Made by a program: the position numbers and the translations under genes. Shown one piece after another: positions 48,901 through 59,000 of a stretch of DNA of 64,000 bases. Location: NCBI RefSeq assembly GCF_031877795.1, contig NC_133971.1, positions 13,122,325 through 13,186,324 on the forward strand, given 5' to 3'. How positions within the stretch are numbered: the first letter of the stretch is position 1; the number at the start of each line of letters is the position of its first letter. The notes below the pieces were generated by a model. That model was not told the origin of the DNA. It made no database searches and saw only the letters and a list, made by a program, of their open reading frames with translations. The stretch is from Strix aluco (lineage: Eukaryota; Chordata; Aves; Strigiformes; Strigidae).

Positions 48901-51381
48901 TGGCAGTGTACAGCTCTAAAATTAGTATTTCATATCTGTATTAAAATGGTAAATTTTACATCAGCATTTAAGTACAACTGAGGTTTTGTAATATTTTTTG
49001 TTCAGAAACCAGAATCTTAGAACTGATTCCTTCATTGCCTAAGGCTGCTCTAAGACACATTATCAGGTAAAATTTCAGTTATAAGCCAATGTTTATCAGT
49101 TTTGTTACAAAAACAAAAGGAATACTCTACATCTCTCATTATATGATTTCCAAAAACACTGCTTTATTTCACCAGCTGAACATCATCATAACGCAATACA
49201 GGTTAAATTCATAGATGACTACTTTTCAAATATACAAAATGCTCCAGATTCTGATGTAAAACCAAATCCTCTGGCTTTTATTCTTTTTGGAGTATCCTCT
49301 GAATATCATGATACAAATGTTTCTTTCTTGCTTACATTAGCGAACAATTACACTGTAAAACCAATAGACACTGGAAGGAAGCACAATCCAGGTTTATCTT
49401 TTTAAGTTTATGGCTCTGAGAAACTGGACTTGCTTTGCACCTCAGGAAAGCCTACTCTACTCTCCACACCTCAGATTTCAGGTAATTAATTCAGTGATCA
49501 ACTGCCTGGATGTTGTTTGTTGCACTGTTGGTCCTAGACTGCCTCCTCTTACCTCCGAAATCCTCCTCTGGTTCAGCAATACAACCAAAGACTGCTTGAA
49601 GCAGTGCAGATGTCTTTTAAATAGATGCTATGAAAAGTTCATTGCAGAATTAAGACTTTTTGTTCTTCTCTTGCCTAATTCCACATTGTGAAACCACCAG
49701 CCGTGAAGTCTCCAGGAAAAAAGAAAAAGGAGTAAAAGCAGCATGAAGGAGAAAGACAAGATACTGTAGTGCTAGGGCCTGAATAATAGGCCCCAAAACA
49801 AAGTTGACCTCTAGATGAAACTCACAACTAAACGTTATCCATTATTAGTATCTGTTAATTAGTAAAATCTGTATTACCATTAGCATTAGTTATTAGTATC
49901 TGATCATTAACGAAATACGTATGCTCACTACTGAAAGAGGTAGCTTAGACAGAGTATAATCAGTGGTGAGGATGAAATGCTGTGAGAATGTATCCAGCTT
50001 CCCTTGTTTGGCCTTGTTAAAGGCTGAGAAACCAAGTGTTTGGCCTGTTGGAAACTCCCTTGGTTCTCCCCCCTGAGCCCTGGCCAGGCTTTGGGTGGAA
50101 TCCAACAGGAGGGTGAAACCAGATGTTTCCCCTCAAAACAAAGGTGCAAGTTATTCTGGCTTGCTGATTTTTGGTATATAAGGCTGGGCCCGCTCACAGC
50201 AACTTTGGAAGCCTCACCTATGGGTGGACGCACCGCGTAGGATTTCCCACTTGCCGGGACAGGCTCTCCAAATCCTCCCTGCAACCGGGGCTGCCCAGTG
50301 ACTGTGGATATGGATGATGGTAGCGTATGCAACTGGTGAGGTATCTTCTTAATCACTATTCTCCCCTTTGTGTAGTAATGATTAGGTGCATTAACTGTAT
50401 GTAGTAATAATTCTGTACTATTCTGTATTTTTCTTACTGCTTATTTTCTGTAGTACTTAGTTATATCCTTTGATTATTAACAGTAAAATCAGCCTACTCT
50501 TTTCACTCTGGTGTCCGAGTTCAGTTGGCATCCTCGATCAGCAGAACAGATACTATGAAAATACTAACACTTAATGAATGTCTGTCAACAGAGGAATACA
50601 CACAGCAGTCCATCTTCCTGTAGCTACATCTACAGAGGTGTAGGACTTGGATGTGCAATAGAAACTACCATACTGAAAATACTCACTACCATGCACTCTT
50701 TGGAATCACTATTCAAGTGAAAAAGAAATGAAAAGCATTTATTTTATTTTCCATATTCTTAGGATCTCTTAGCCTTCCCTCACAAATTACATGACATTCT
50801 TGCAAGTTTGAAACAGGACTTCTTCCCATATATCAAAGCCAATATATGGTTAATTGTTTTAGTTCCTCTGTGGTCAGCACAGCTACTATCAGACACAAAG
50901 TGCAGAAAGAAACCAAACATAAAAGTAAAGAGAAAAAGAATCAGCAGGCAAAAATTTGTGGGACACATACACAAATCATTACCACATCCTGCATTATAGC
51001 ACTGATTAACTTGATGTGATTTGCAGTATCTGCTGCTCAAAATTAAGGCAGTACACATTTTGTGACTTCAGGGCATTTTTTTAAATGAGAGATGTTTTAA
51101 AATTAATAATTTCAGAAACCTTAAGATCATGATTTTATTCACAGATCATATTTGGTGGCAGTTTCAGTTAGGTCACTCCAGTTACTTTCTGTGGTAATAT
51201 ACATCAAGCAATTTAACACATGGGTAGGTATTAAACATATATATAAATATATATACATATATTAGCACCTTGATCACTTACCTTCCAAGCTTTCTTGTTC
51301 ATCTGGAGTGAAAGTATCCATCTGACTCTGCTCTCTCAAGAAATGGATGACTGCATAAACCAAGCGCTTGACTGATGACAT
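30868..51381 (-). CDS. SGTB: SGTB, small glutamine-rich TPR co-chaperone beta, complete in 10 coding exons
   Basis: SGTB is a cytosolic co-chaperone that binds Hsp70/Hsp90 C-termini through its TPR domain; its paralogue SGTA works with BAG6 in sorting tail-anchored and mislocalised proteins. Coding exons on the minus strand are 51282-51381, 45248-45351, 44414-44483, 40081-40180, 37135-37239, 34172-34310, 34023-34085, 32725-32762, 32395-32478 and 30868-30979. They total 915 nt, giving 304 residues plus stop, equal to the human length. Domains: N-terminal dimerisation domain (about 1-65), three TPRs (about 86-190; for example [20 protein letters not shown] and [19 protein letters not shown]), then a Gly/Met- and Gln-rich tail ([19 protein letters not shown]). 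The beta paralogue is chosen over SGTA from the start [18 protein letters not shown] and the ending STEEHS. All junctions are GT-AG and in frame. Confidence 0.97.
32395..32478 (-). CDS. SGTB: SGTB coding exon 9
   Basis: Residues 240-267, the Gly/Met-rich segment [18 protein letters not shown]. Donor CATGC|GTAAGT. Confidence 0.95.
32725..32762 (-). CDS. SGTB: SGTB coding exon 8
   Basis: Residues 228-239 ([12 protein letters not shown]) plus two bases. A 38-nt exon with the donor AATT|GTAAGT. Confidence 0.93.
34023..34085 (-). CDS. SGTB: SGTB coding exon 7
   Basis: Residues 207-227, including [17 protein letters not shown]. It is in phase and separated from exon 6 by an intron of only 86 bp. 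Confidence 0.95.
34172..34310 (-). CDS. SGTB: SGTB coding exon 6 (TPR 3)
   Basis: Residues 160-206, ending [10 protein letters not shown] before the donor CCT|GTAAGT. Confidence 0.95.
34311..37134 (-). other. SGTB intron 5
   Basis: 2.8 kb of intron. Much of 34.4-36.6 kb has a coding-like feel on the minus strand with many stops (separate pseudogene entry). A 74-codon open stretch without a useful ATG occurs on the plus strand at 36239-36460. Confidence 0.55.
34480..36640 (-). pseudogene. Possible decayed coding remnant, family not recognised
   Basis: On the minus strand, interrupted open stretches follow one another across about 2 kb. The longest is 35266-35583 (105 codons), overlapped by a second open frame at 35309-35494. 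The composition looks protein-like (balanced charged and hydrophobic residues, few low-complexity runs), unlike nearby intron. No splice sites or catalytic motif are clear. It could be an old retrocopy or a piece of a retroelement; chance is not excluded. I assign no function. Confidence 0.25.
37135..37239 (-). CDS. SGTB: SGTB coding exon 5 (TPR 2)
   Basis: Residues 125-159, with [20 protein letters not shown] and the carboxylate-clamp-type KYSKAYGRM. Donor ATGGG|GTAAGC. Confidence 0.95.
37240..40080 (-). other. SGTB intron 4
   Basis: AT-rich intron containing a plus-oriented CR1 3' end at about 39028-39576. Nothing else is recognised. Confidence 0.7.
39028..39576 (+). mobile_element. CR1 LINE, 5'-truncated 3' end (ORF2 end plus 3' UTR)
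   Basis: A plus-oriented CR1 copy. The segment starting near TCAGACCCGACCTGGAGTAC corresponds to the RT C-terminal region. AGGTTGCCCAGAGAAGCTGT, then CCTGGAAGTGTTCGAGGCCA, lead to the typical 3' UTR and the ATTCTATGATTC end. Several frameshifts and stops make it inactive. About 550 bp survive. It lies antisense to SGTB. Confidence 0.9.
40081..40180 (-). CDS. SGTB: SGTB coding exon 4 (TPR 1)
   Basis: Residues 92-124, with [20 protein letters not shown] and [12 protein letters not shown]. Donor ACAG|GTAAAA. Confidence 0.95.
42312..42396 (-). mobile_element. Decayed CR1 3'-end fragment
   Basis: TAGAATTACAGTATTATAGA is followed by GGACTTCC and CTAACTCAGAGCAG. This keeps the order of a CR1 3' tail (AGAATCATAGAAT, GGACCTCC, TCAAAGCAGGG) with many changes. 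Confidence 0.45.
43759..44262 (-). mobile_element. CR1 LINE 3' end, 5'-truncated
   Basis: A minus-oriented CR1. The 3' tail ATCATAGAATCATAGAATCA at 43759 is followed by GGTTGGAAAAGACC and the end of ORF2. The coding part (stop at 43846) is open, reading into flanking DNA at about 44262. It matches the RT C-terminus: [34 protein letters not shown] and [20 protein letters not shown]. The open frame suggests a fairly young insertion. It has the same strand as SGTB. Confidence 0.92.
44414..44483 (-). CDS. SGTB: SGTB coding exon 3
   Basis: Residues 69-91, [20 protein letters not shown], leading into the TPR domain. Donor GAAG|GTTTGT. It lies just right of a CR1 insertion. Confidence 0.93.
44484..45247 (-). 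other. SGTB intron 2
   Basis: 764 bp of AT-rich intron with nothing recognised. Confidence 0.65.
45248..45351 (-). CDS. SGTB: SGTB coding exon 2
   Basis: Residues 34-68, [19 protein letters not shown] to the donor AAG|GTAAG. It completes the dimerisation domain. Residues 54-66 differ somewhat from the mammalian protein. Confidence 0.93.
46078..46102. repeat. (TA)n microsatellite
   Basis: About 12 uninterrupted TA units, likely length-polymorphic. Confidence 0.85.
49765..50548 (+). mobile_element. Solo LTR of an avian endogenous retrovirus (784 bp)
   Basis: The element begins TGTAGTGC and ends AGAACA (TGT...ACA). It is flanked by the direct 5-bp repeat GATAC (49760-49764 and 50549-50553), fitting LTR integration; 5-bp duplications fit ERVL- or ERV1-type elements. 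A TATA box TATATAAG lies at 50175-50182, followed by GC-richer sequence as expected for R/U5. AGTAAA near 50481 may act as a poly(A) signal, and CTG|GTGAGG near 50332 resembles a splice donor. A 13-bp direct repeat (TTATTAGTATCTG) occurs at 49842 and 49890 in U3. No internal viral genes remain. It is antisense to SGTB. The family is not identified. Confidence 0.78.
50175..50182 (+). promoter_or_regulatory. LTR TATA box
   Basis: TATATAAG in the solo LTR, with a GC-rich flank downstream, would direct plus-strand transcription antisense to SGTB. Confidence 0.6.
51282..51381 (-). CDS. SGTB: SGTB coding exon 1
   Basis: Residues 1-33 (start of the dimerisation domain) plus one base; the donor is GAAG|GTAAGTGA. 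A probable acceptor TTTTTAAG lies 27 bp upstream of the ATG (exon edge at 51408), so the leader continues in an upstream exon. Confidence 0.95.
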
Positions 51382-51408
51382 TTTGAAATTGATGAGTTTC
51401 TCCTCTGT

Positions 51409-52672
51409 CTTAAAAACAACAGGATCTCTTATTTCAGAAAAATTAATTACTAGAGTATTCCAATCTCCCACAGACCTGAGTAAGAAGTTCACACAATACA
51501 CAAAAACTTATCCTTCACCAGAAAGCCCAATAAAGCAATGCCTTGAAACAAGTGGTTAAATTGTATGGATTAGGGAGAACTCCTACAGTCATCTAGTCTA
51601 ACTATCAGCAAAAGAGCACAGATTTCCTCAGATTCGTTCCTGAGGGAGAGTTCACTGAGGCTAAAATAATTCAGCAACTTATTTTCATTTTTTTATAGTT
51701 TGGATTTTATTTCTAAGACATACCCACTTGGAAGCAGGAGCACATGCTTAAGTCAAAATCAGGTAAAAAGCCACATTGACAGAAAGAATGTCATACAATG
51801 ACATAAAGAAACACACTTTAATAAAAGGTATTCTGTTCTCTGCCCTTCTGAAGAGTTTATATTCACTTTGGAGAAAAAACTGGAACACTGTGACCTTAGT
51901 GCACACTTGTGACTAGTGACACTACTGGCTCAGCCTGATCTGCATTCAACATCAGCTGGGAGTTACATAACTTTGAGGAAAATTTTAGTTCCCGCTTTCC
52001 AAGTTATTTTTCCTTAAACCGTTACGATTTAAAAGGGCACAACCTGATCCAGTCGCCAGGGAAGGCAGGTTAGAAAAGCGCATTAAATGAACGGCAAGGC
52101 CAGGGCCAACCCTCGCTAAATTATTTTCTCTCTACAACCCCCGAGCGAACCGATGTGCGGCCAAACCCACGCCGAGCAGCCGCCGCCGTGGGGACGCGGG
52201 AAGGCGGCTCCGCGCCGGAGAGGCGTCCGCCGGGGATGCGCAGCGCCGGCGCCCGCCCCATTCGGGTTCCCCGCACGGAAGGGCCGAGGAAGCGCCCGCC
52301 GCCCCGTCCCGCTCCTCGGCCGCCGACACGGCCCGCCGAACGGGCAGCGCGGGGTCCCGTCGGCTGGGGCGCGCCCTCCCGGCGCGGGCACGGGCACGGC
52401 GGGGCCGCGATCCCCGTCCCGCCGCCCACCGCCCGGTCCCGCGGGAGGCCCGGGGCCGCTCGTTCAGGCCCGCAGGACAGGTCTGTCCCGCCGCCCGCTG
52501 GCACCCCCTCAGCACCGCCCGGCCCCTCCCGCCGCCTCGGGCCCACCGGACGCCCGGACGGGGCCGATCCGCCCCACCACAGCTCGGGGACCAGGGGCTC
52601 CGGCGAGGCGGTGCGCAGCCTCCCCACCCCCGCAGAGCTGTGCTCGCCACCGAGACCGGGCATCGCCCTTAC
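51409..52672 (-). other. SGTB intron within the 5' UTR
   Basis: Between the inferred leader donor (52671-52672) and the acceptor at 51409-51410. The right part is CpG island. The left part includes a weak CR1-like fragment near 51558-51620. Confidence 0.45.
51558..51620 (-). mobile_element. Possible decayed CR1 tail
   Basis: AGTCATCTAGTCTAACTATC resembles the CR1 3' UTR core TCATCTAGTCCAACC. Little else matches, so this is weak. Confidence 0.35.
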
Positions 52673-52790
52673 CCTGCGAGATGCGGCGAGCCCCGCGGCA
52701 AACGCCGTCCCGGTCCCGGTCCCGGTCCCGGTCCCGATCCCGATCCCGGTCAGCGCCGCCGCCACCGCCGGATGGGAGAGACAAGGGGCG
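52673..52790 (-). other. SGTB: Probable SGTB noncoding first exon
   Basis: On the minus strand the sequence reads CATCTCGCAGG|GTAAGGG, a good splice donor at 52672, the only strong one I noticed in the right place. The transcription start on the right is unknown. The exon would contain a hexanucleotide repeat. Confidence 0.4.
52707..52748. repeat. GC-rich hexanucleotide tandem repeat, 7 units
   Basis: Five GTCCCG units are followed by two ATCCCG units on the plus strand (CGGGAC on the SGTB-sense strand). It lies in the promoter/leader of SGTB. Confidence 0.95.
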
Positions 52791-53050
52791 TGAGGGCGCG
52801 CGGGCGAGGAGGAGGAGGAGGAAGAAGAAGAAAACGGAGGGCGGGAGGCGCGCGCGGTGGCTGCGCGCGCTGGCTCGGTAGCGGCGGGAAGGGCGTGAAG
52901 AGGCAGCGACGGAAGCTGGTGCGCAGGTCGGCGGCGCGGGGCTGAGGGCTGCGCCCGCGGCCGGCGGGAGGGCGGGGCAGCAGCGAAGGCGGCCCTTCCT
53001 CCTCCTCCTCCTCCTCCTCCGAGCCCGCCTCTCCTCGCACCGCCCTCCCC

Positions 53051-53082
53051 ATGCTGACCCTGTGTGCGGGCGCGGCTCGCAG
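53051..53082 (+). CDS. NLN: Probable NLN (neurolysin) first coding exon
   Basis: Neurolysin is an M3-family zinc oligopeptidase that cleaves neurotensin and other short peptides; its N-terminus can act as a mitochondrial targeting signal. Here ATG in the context CCCCATGC opens MLTLCAGAAR plus two bases, before a strong donor CGCAG|GTAGGT. Evidence is positional: NLN lies head to head with SGTB in vertebrates, and an Ala/Arg-rich start fits a targeting peptide. No second exon or HExxH site is in the window, so the call could be wrong. Confidence 0.5.
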
Positions 53083-56000
53083 GTAGGTACGGGGGGAGGG
53101 GAGCGCCTCACGGGTCGTCTGCCGCGTGGGGGCCGCCTGGCTGGAAGCCGTGAGAGCTTCGAGCCGCCCGCGGCTGGTGGGGAGGCCCTCGGACAGCCGG
53201 GCCTGGGCTGTGGCCGGGCGCCCTGGCGTGGCGCCGGCAGTGAGGCCTGGCTGACACCCCGTGCGGCCGGGCCGAGGGGGTAGCTGCCGCGCGGCTCTGA
53301 GGAGAGAAAACGCGGTAGCCTGCGGTCTGGGCGGTCGGTGGGCTGTAGGTGTGTGGGGCGTGCTCCGAGGGGCCAAGGCAGGCAGCAGGGCAGGAAACTT
53401 CACAGCCCGTGGGGCTTATCGCTTCAGCTCCTGGCGTGTTTCCCGCAGTCCGCCTTCCCTCAGGTAACCTCCGTTATTGCAACTTCCAGGTGGGTAGGGC
53501 GGGTGAGTTGAGGTCTCTGCCTTGTAATTCTTGCACCGAGTATCAGACGGACCGCAGGAGAAATGGACAGGCAAACAATAGAGTGGGGCTCTGCAGCAAG
53601 GTGCATGTGAAGTGAGACCAAGCAATCTGGTTTTAATAGTTTTACAAAAAGGTGTGTCACTTTCACATTATGTGAGGGGTGAGGTGGGTACGAATATATT
53701 ATCGAAGGGTTTTAAAATAAGGGATTAATTCTTTTATCTGTAATGAATGGTTTCTCTAAATGGACTCAGAAGACCAGTATGGAAGAAGCCATAGGCAGTT
53801 CTAGATGGACTAGACTAGACAAATGAGCATCACTGGAGAAACTGAGAGGGCTGAAGAATATGGGCAAAAGACCAGATTTGATGGGAAACATGGAAATAGT
53901 AGGAGGGTCACAGCGTAAATACATTGTGATAAGGAGAGTGGAACTGAATTTGAGTGTAAATGAAGAAGATGGTTACCTCTTGTGGACTTTTTGAGAAATG
54001 ACAGTTGTGTACTTACTGCATGAAATGTACCATTTTTTTCCTATTCCACAGCCTTTGTTCAGGTCGATTTAGGATTGAGGGGTACTAGCAGTTAGAAGAT
54101 AAGATCCAGAATATTTTCTTTTCATAAGGCTCCTGCTGTTGTAAATTGATTGACTAATTTACTGTTGTCAAATAAAGCACACCATTATTATATTTTCCTA
54201 ATATATATTTACATTATTTTTATATAGTCATTTTCACTGTTCTCCATATTTTGTGTTGACTGCCCTTGTTTGTGCTACAGATTTTTCCAACAAAAAGAAG
54301 GAAAGGAAAGAAAGGAAAACAATGATGGAAGTTTTTTTTCCTTAGAAAAAAATTAAAAGGTCTATCTTTATTTGCAGTTTGCATTTGGAAACTGAAGTTA
54401 CCTCCTTAAGTAATCATAAAGTATTGAGTAGTGATTTAAACTTTTTTTTTTTCATCACTTGTTGTAAGTACAGCAGGGAATAGTACTCCACTTTGTGATT
54501 GTTTTTTTCTTTCCCAAGTCATCATTTGAGTGTGCCCAAATAATTGTTTCACAAGAGAGTAATCTTGAATACCTAATAGCAACCTCTAACTTTCAAAAGT
54601 TAACCAGTTGTTCACAAAAATGTTGAATAGCAAAGACTCTCAGCTTCTGTTTTTCCCCAGGGCATCTTAACAGGAGATAAAAATTACAGTTCTTAGTAAG
54701 TTTCAAGCATCATGCCTTATGTTGAATAAAACTACATTAAGGGTTGCAGTCTTTTGGTTAAAATAGACAGCTTCTGGGAAGGAGGCTATTTCCATTTAAA
54801 TATTTTTCCTATTGGAATCCCAAAGAGTCAAATAAACGGACTAGGAGAAAGAGACAGGAGGAGAAATGACATTGGAGGGCAAAGAAACAGGAAGAACTAT
54901 TATAGTCATTTTCTTATTTCACACATCACCGTAGTGTGTGTGTATGCTTTCATTAAACTATCAGGTCCAACAACTCAACAACGGCAAGGTTCAGACAGGA
55001 CCCTTGGAACATTTTTCCCTTTCCTGTGCTCCATGGACTGCACAACCTTCTCTGTGTACTGCAGTGCATTTTTTTTCCTGTGGTCAAAAGCAACAACTGC
55101 CACCTTTCTAACTACAGCAGGCTCCAGAAGGACAATTTGTCTGTTAGAGTTTGCAGAACAAAATTTGCCCCCTGGACTGGCTGAAGCAAAGATGTCACGC
55201 TCAGAAGCATTTTGTGGACTGAATGTGACCCATGGAACACCACCAGTTGGACCATCCTAAGTAATGCAAGTAATGTCTTTTGAGGACATACCTGTTCTAT
55301 CACTCTCTCTATAAAGGAAGAAATGCCTGGTTTGGAAGGATTTCTTTGAAATGGTTTGGGTTAGTTCAGAAGTCTTTCTACAGGAGCCAGAGCCAGGTAC
55401 CTTGGGAAGCATGTAAGATAGGATGAACATTCAGTACTATCTTTTCAGGACTGTCTAGGAACTGGGTACCTCCCAATCGAAAGCCAGTTGTTTCATATGA
55501 CCTTGTACAAAGATTTGTACAGTAATATCTTTTTACATTGAAACTGCCTCCTAACTGTGTTTGATCTCTTCCTGAGTTATGTTGGAGGCAATAGGGGAAA
55601 AAATTGATCCCTGTTCATTCTCTTCATCCTCTTCATGATTGTATAAATCTCTGAAGTATTTCCTCTGTTGTCCTTTTAAAATTTTTTCCTTGCCCCCAGT
55701 CTAAAGAATCCCAGTCTAGTTAGTTGTTCTTTGAATGGAGTCCATTGCTCACTGCAGCTGGTTGTTACTAACCCATGATGACTTCACAGAACAGGAAAAG
55801 GTTTTGGCAGATGGGAGAACAGAAGATGAGAGAGTTTATAACTGCTGGGAGTATCAGAAGTGCAAATAATATGTGTGTGCTTCATGTTATTACAGAATAG
55901 TATAATGAATCTTCATGTTTCTCTGTTGCACCTCTACTAAATCCTGTCATTTAGTTCTTTCCAGCTGCTCTGTGGCTAATGTTTTGGTTAAACTGTTATG

Positions 56001-59000
56001 TCTCCAGAATTATTAGATCAGCTCACAGCTCATCACTGTGTATATAAAGTCAGAAGTGTGTGTTGCTTCACGTTTTTTAAGACTGAAATTCACTTTTTTA
56101 GTGGTTTTAAACTTTGCTCAGTATTCTGACATTCTTTCACATCTTTTTGTGACTGCCTTTATTACACTACATTATCATCAGTAAATTTTGTCAATTCATT
56201 AATCCCACCTTTTTGTAGATGAGGTATAAAGATGTGAAAGAATACAGAACCCAGCATGGAATCCTGCAGGGCTCCACTGGTCACCAGTTCCATTCAGAAA
56301 AATGAGCAGCCATTTCTGTTTATTTCCTAGCTTTTAACCATTTATCCATAAGAGGATCTCCCTTCTCATCTCACAGCAGCATGGTTTCTTTAGGACATTT
56401 TGGTCAATAGTCTTTAGAAATCAAATAGATTACGTTAACTGATCTCTGTCTATTGTGACTTTTTCAAAGAATTCCAACAGATTTGTGAATCAAGATTTTC
56501 CTCTGTAGAGGAGACTTTTTTCCAGTACAAGTTATATGTGTTTGGGTTAGGGAAGGCAAGGTGAGGATGGGGGCAATTACACTTGTCTCTGAGCAAAATA
56601 CAGCTGGATGTGTGTGTTCATCATACCATCTCTAAGAGAGTGCCATCTTTAACAGAGACACTTTTTATTTCATGAGTGAAGTTCTTGGTCATACTTATCA
56701 AGCTGGAACAATCTTTCACATAGTCTGGAACCAGTGTGGGTAGCACTCAGTGTTGCTAAGTCACTATTCACTCAAAAGTCGGAGCAGAAAGCAGGCTTCA
56801 TTTGCTTGCCTGGTTTGTGGCGTTGAGTGGGCCCACAGTAGCACAGAGTGCTGTCTGGGATTTTGCAAGCACTGAAACAATCATGACGTACTGTAACACA
56901 CTGTATTGCCCAGAACAGTGACTTAAAATGGTGCAAATAAGCAAGTAAGCAGCATGGAGTTTTCCAACTAGCTAGTGATGGCAAAGAACAGTTCTCATTG
57001 CTTTGACTGTATGAGACTTAAGACCGATGGGAAATCAAAGCGTATTTCCATGGTGCAGGCTGAACTGATTAACTGTGGGTGTAAATCATAGAAACCTTTT
57101 GTGTTTACAAATCCTCCTCAATGGTTTTCTCTGTCCTGCAGCATCACTTCTTTTTTAGCTGGAGTTAACAAGCTGCTTTTCATGCATTAGCTGATTGCAT
57201 TCAAGTACCGAACAGTAATATAGTGTGTGGTGTTTGCACTAAATAGCATGCACTTTACGTGCTCTTTATGTTGCTGGCATGATAGACACTTATGCAGCAG
57301 CACCTGAGAGAGCTGTAGGGCCTTAAAAGCAGTATTTTTTCCACCTTGTTTCCATGGTTCTACCTGATGGTAGAATCAAACAATAACCCTGATGAGAACC
57401 TCTTGCATCAAATTTGGTGGAGTACACTTACTGTCTGCATGCAAGTATTGAAAAGTCTCTTAACTTCCTTCCTAAGATCCTCCAAGCAAGTTGTGCTGTG
57501 GTAGAGGTTTGCTGTAACACAGAATGGATTCAGTTCACAGAATGGGTTTGAAGCCTAGTTCAGCAGTTCTAGTAATTTTGGGTTTGCTTTGTTGTTTGTT
57601 GGTTTTGTTGTGGTGGTTTTTTTTTTCTTTTTTTCCCCTAGAACCATGGATACCATAATTTTAGAGATCAGACACTCTGCAGAAACAGTACCCTGACACT
57701 TCTATGTGTTCCACTCCAGACTACTGTGTAGGAATAACCTCATTTTATGAAAGTCAATCAGACCAGTTTCCAAATTCCTTTTAAAAAAAGACTGTTGGAG
57801 GGGGGTGGGGGAAAGGGAGAGGATGTAAGTAAATTGTGACATGCAAACATGCATGTATGAGTTCCTAATTAAGGTCTGGATTTTCTGTCAGTTGCCACAG
57901 AGTGCCTCTTTCAATTACTTTGCTGTTGATGTTAATTCTATCAGAGAAACCAGTAAACATTGTTGCCAGATAGTAAGGTCATAAAAGCACAGCGCTGAGG
58001 GTAATGTTTGTATCAATAAAGAGTTCAAAATGTTTGTATAACTTGCAACTTTTTGACTTGCTCACGTTGATCTGAAGAGCTGAAAGTGTATCTATTATAG
58101 GAGTATAATCAATGTAGAGTGTACAGTGAATTAAGTTGCAGAGATTCCTTTTTTTCTGAAAGGTATAATGACAAAATGAATGGTTTAGTGTGAAAAGGTG
58201 CTAGATTTTCTTCTATTCCTTCAAATGCAGTTTAGGAAAAATCTCAGTTTCTAATGACAGTTATAGAGCTTTAAATTAGGGAATCCTAAACATGCTATCC
58301 TTTTGCTATAGTGAGATGTCTGTGCCAAACACAGTCATGTCACAGAGCCAAGTACTTTCCTAAGGAAAATGGCCCAGGAATTCAAAGCATGTATTCACTG
58401 TTCCATACACTGTCAAGAGCTAAACAGATGAAAGGACTGAGAAGCGAAGTGTAACAAGGACTTCAAATGTGTTTGTCCAGCAAGAAGTAGTGATGACTTA
58501 TATTATAGGGCTGTAGTCTCATTCCTTTGGCTCAACTGAAATAATGTTGCCCTATGATTAACTTTGAGCTGTTTAACGAACTGTACTTTGCTTGTTCCGT
58601 CTTGGACTTCCTTTCCCCCCCGCACCCCTTCTTGTTTTTGCTATGACTTACTCAGTCCTCTGCTTAGTTTTCTTGATTTTGCCCTTGCTTTACTATCAAA
58701 TACACAATTACTTCTTGTTTGAAACTGAGTCAAAAGTGAAACAGTATGAAGATATATTTAAAACTCAAGCAAAAATTAAGGATCTCTAAATAATACAAAG
58801 ATTTTAGCCTATTAAATTTCCATCTCAAAATCCATCCCAAGAACACAGCCCGACTGCAGTGTATCTTACATTATATTACATGCAGCTGAATACTCATTGT
58901 GGTTTGTTTCTGAAATGCGGTTTAACTTCTTCATTTAAAGAAGAAAAAAAAAAGTATTCCATTCCATGTGAGGCTTGACTGTTTTAAAGCTTTGCTTAAA

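Larger units (their letters stand above)
45352..51281 (-). other. SGTB intron 1 (between coding exons 1 and 2)
   Basis: 5.9 kb intron. It contains a TA dinucleotide repeat at about 46078-46102 and a solo LTR at 49765-50548. The rest is AT-rich without recognised elements. Confidence 0.65.
52130..53460. promoter_or_regulatory. CpG-island bidirectional promoter of SGTB and NLN
   Basis: Very high GC and CpG density, with long chance open frames in all directions, between the SGTB leader (minus) and the probable NLN first exon (plus). Purine-rich GGA/GAA repeats lie at about 52808-52832 and (CCT)n at about 52998-53021. No TATA box is evident. An NRF1-like TGCGCAGCGC occurs near 52237. Confidence 0.8.

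Noticed and set aside
49893-50356. Minus-strand frames of 70 and 142 codons
   Set aside because: They lie wholly inside the solo LTR and have no coding meaning.
52116-53403. Long overlapping frames (up to 242 codons) in the right CpG island
   Set aside because: Same cause: GC-rich promoter DNA. None looks like a protein.
54754-55260. 168-codon plus-strand reading frame
   Set aside because: No recognisable domain, no homology I can recall, and a frame this long is expected by chance a couple of times in a window this size. It does not resemble NLN.
57600-57700. Polypyrimidine tract and AG followed by ACCATGG, like an exon start
   Set aside because: The frame ends after about 16 codons and does not match NLN exon 2.
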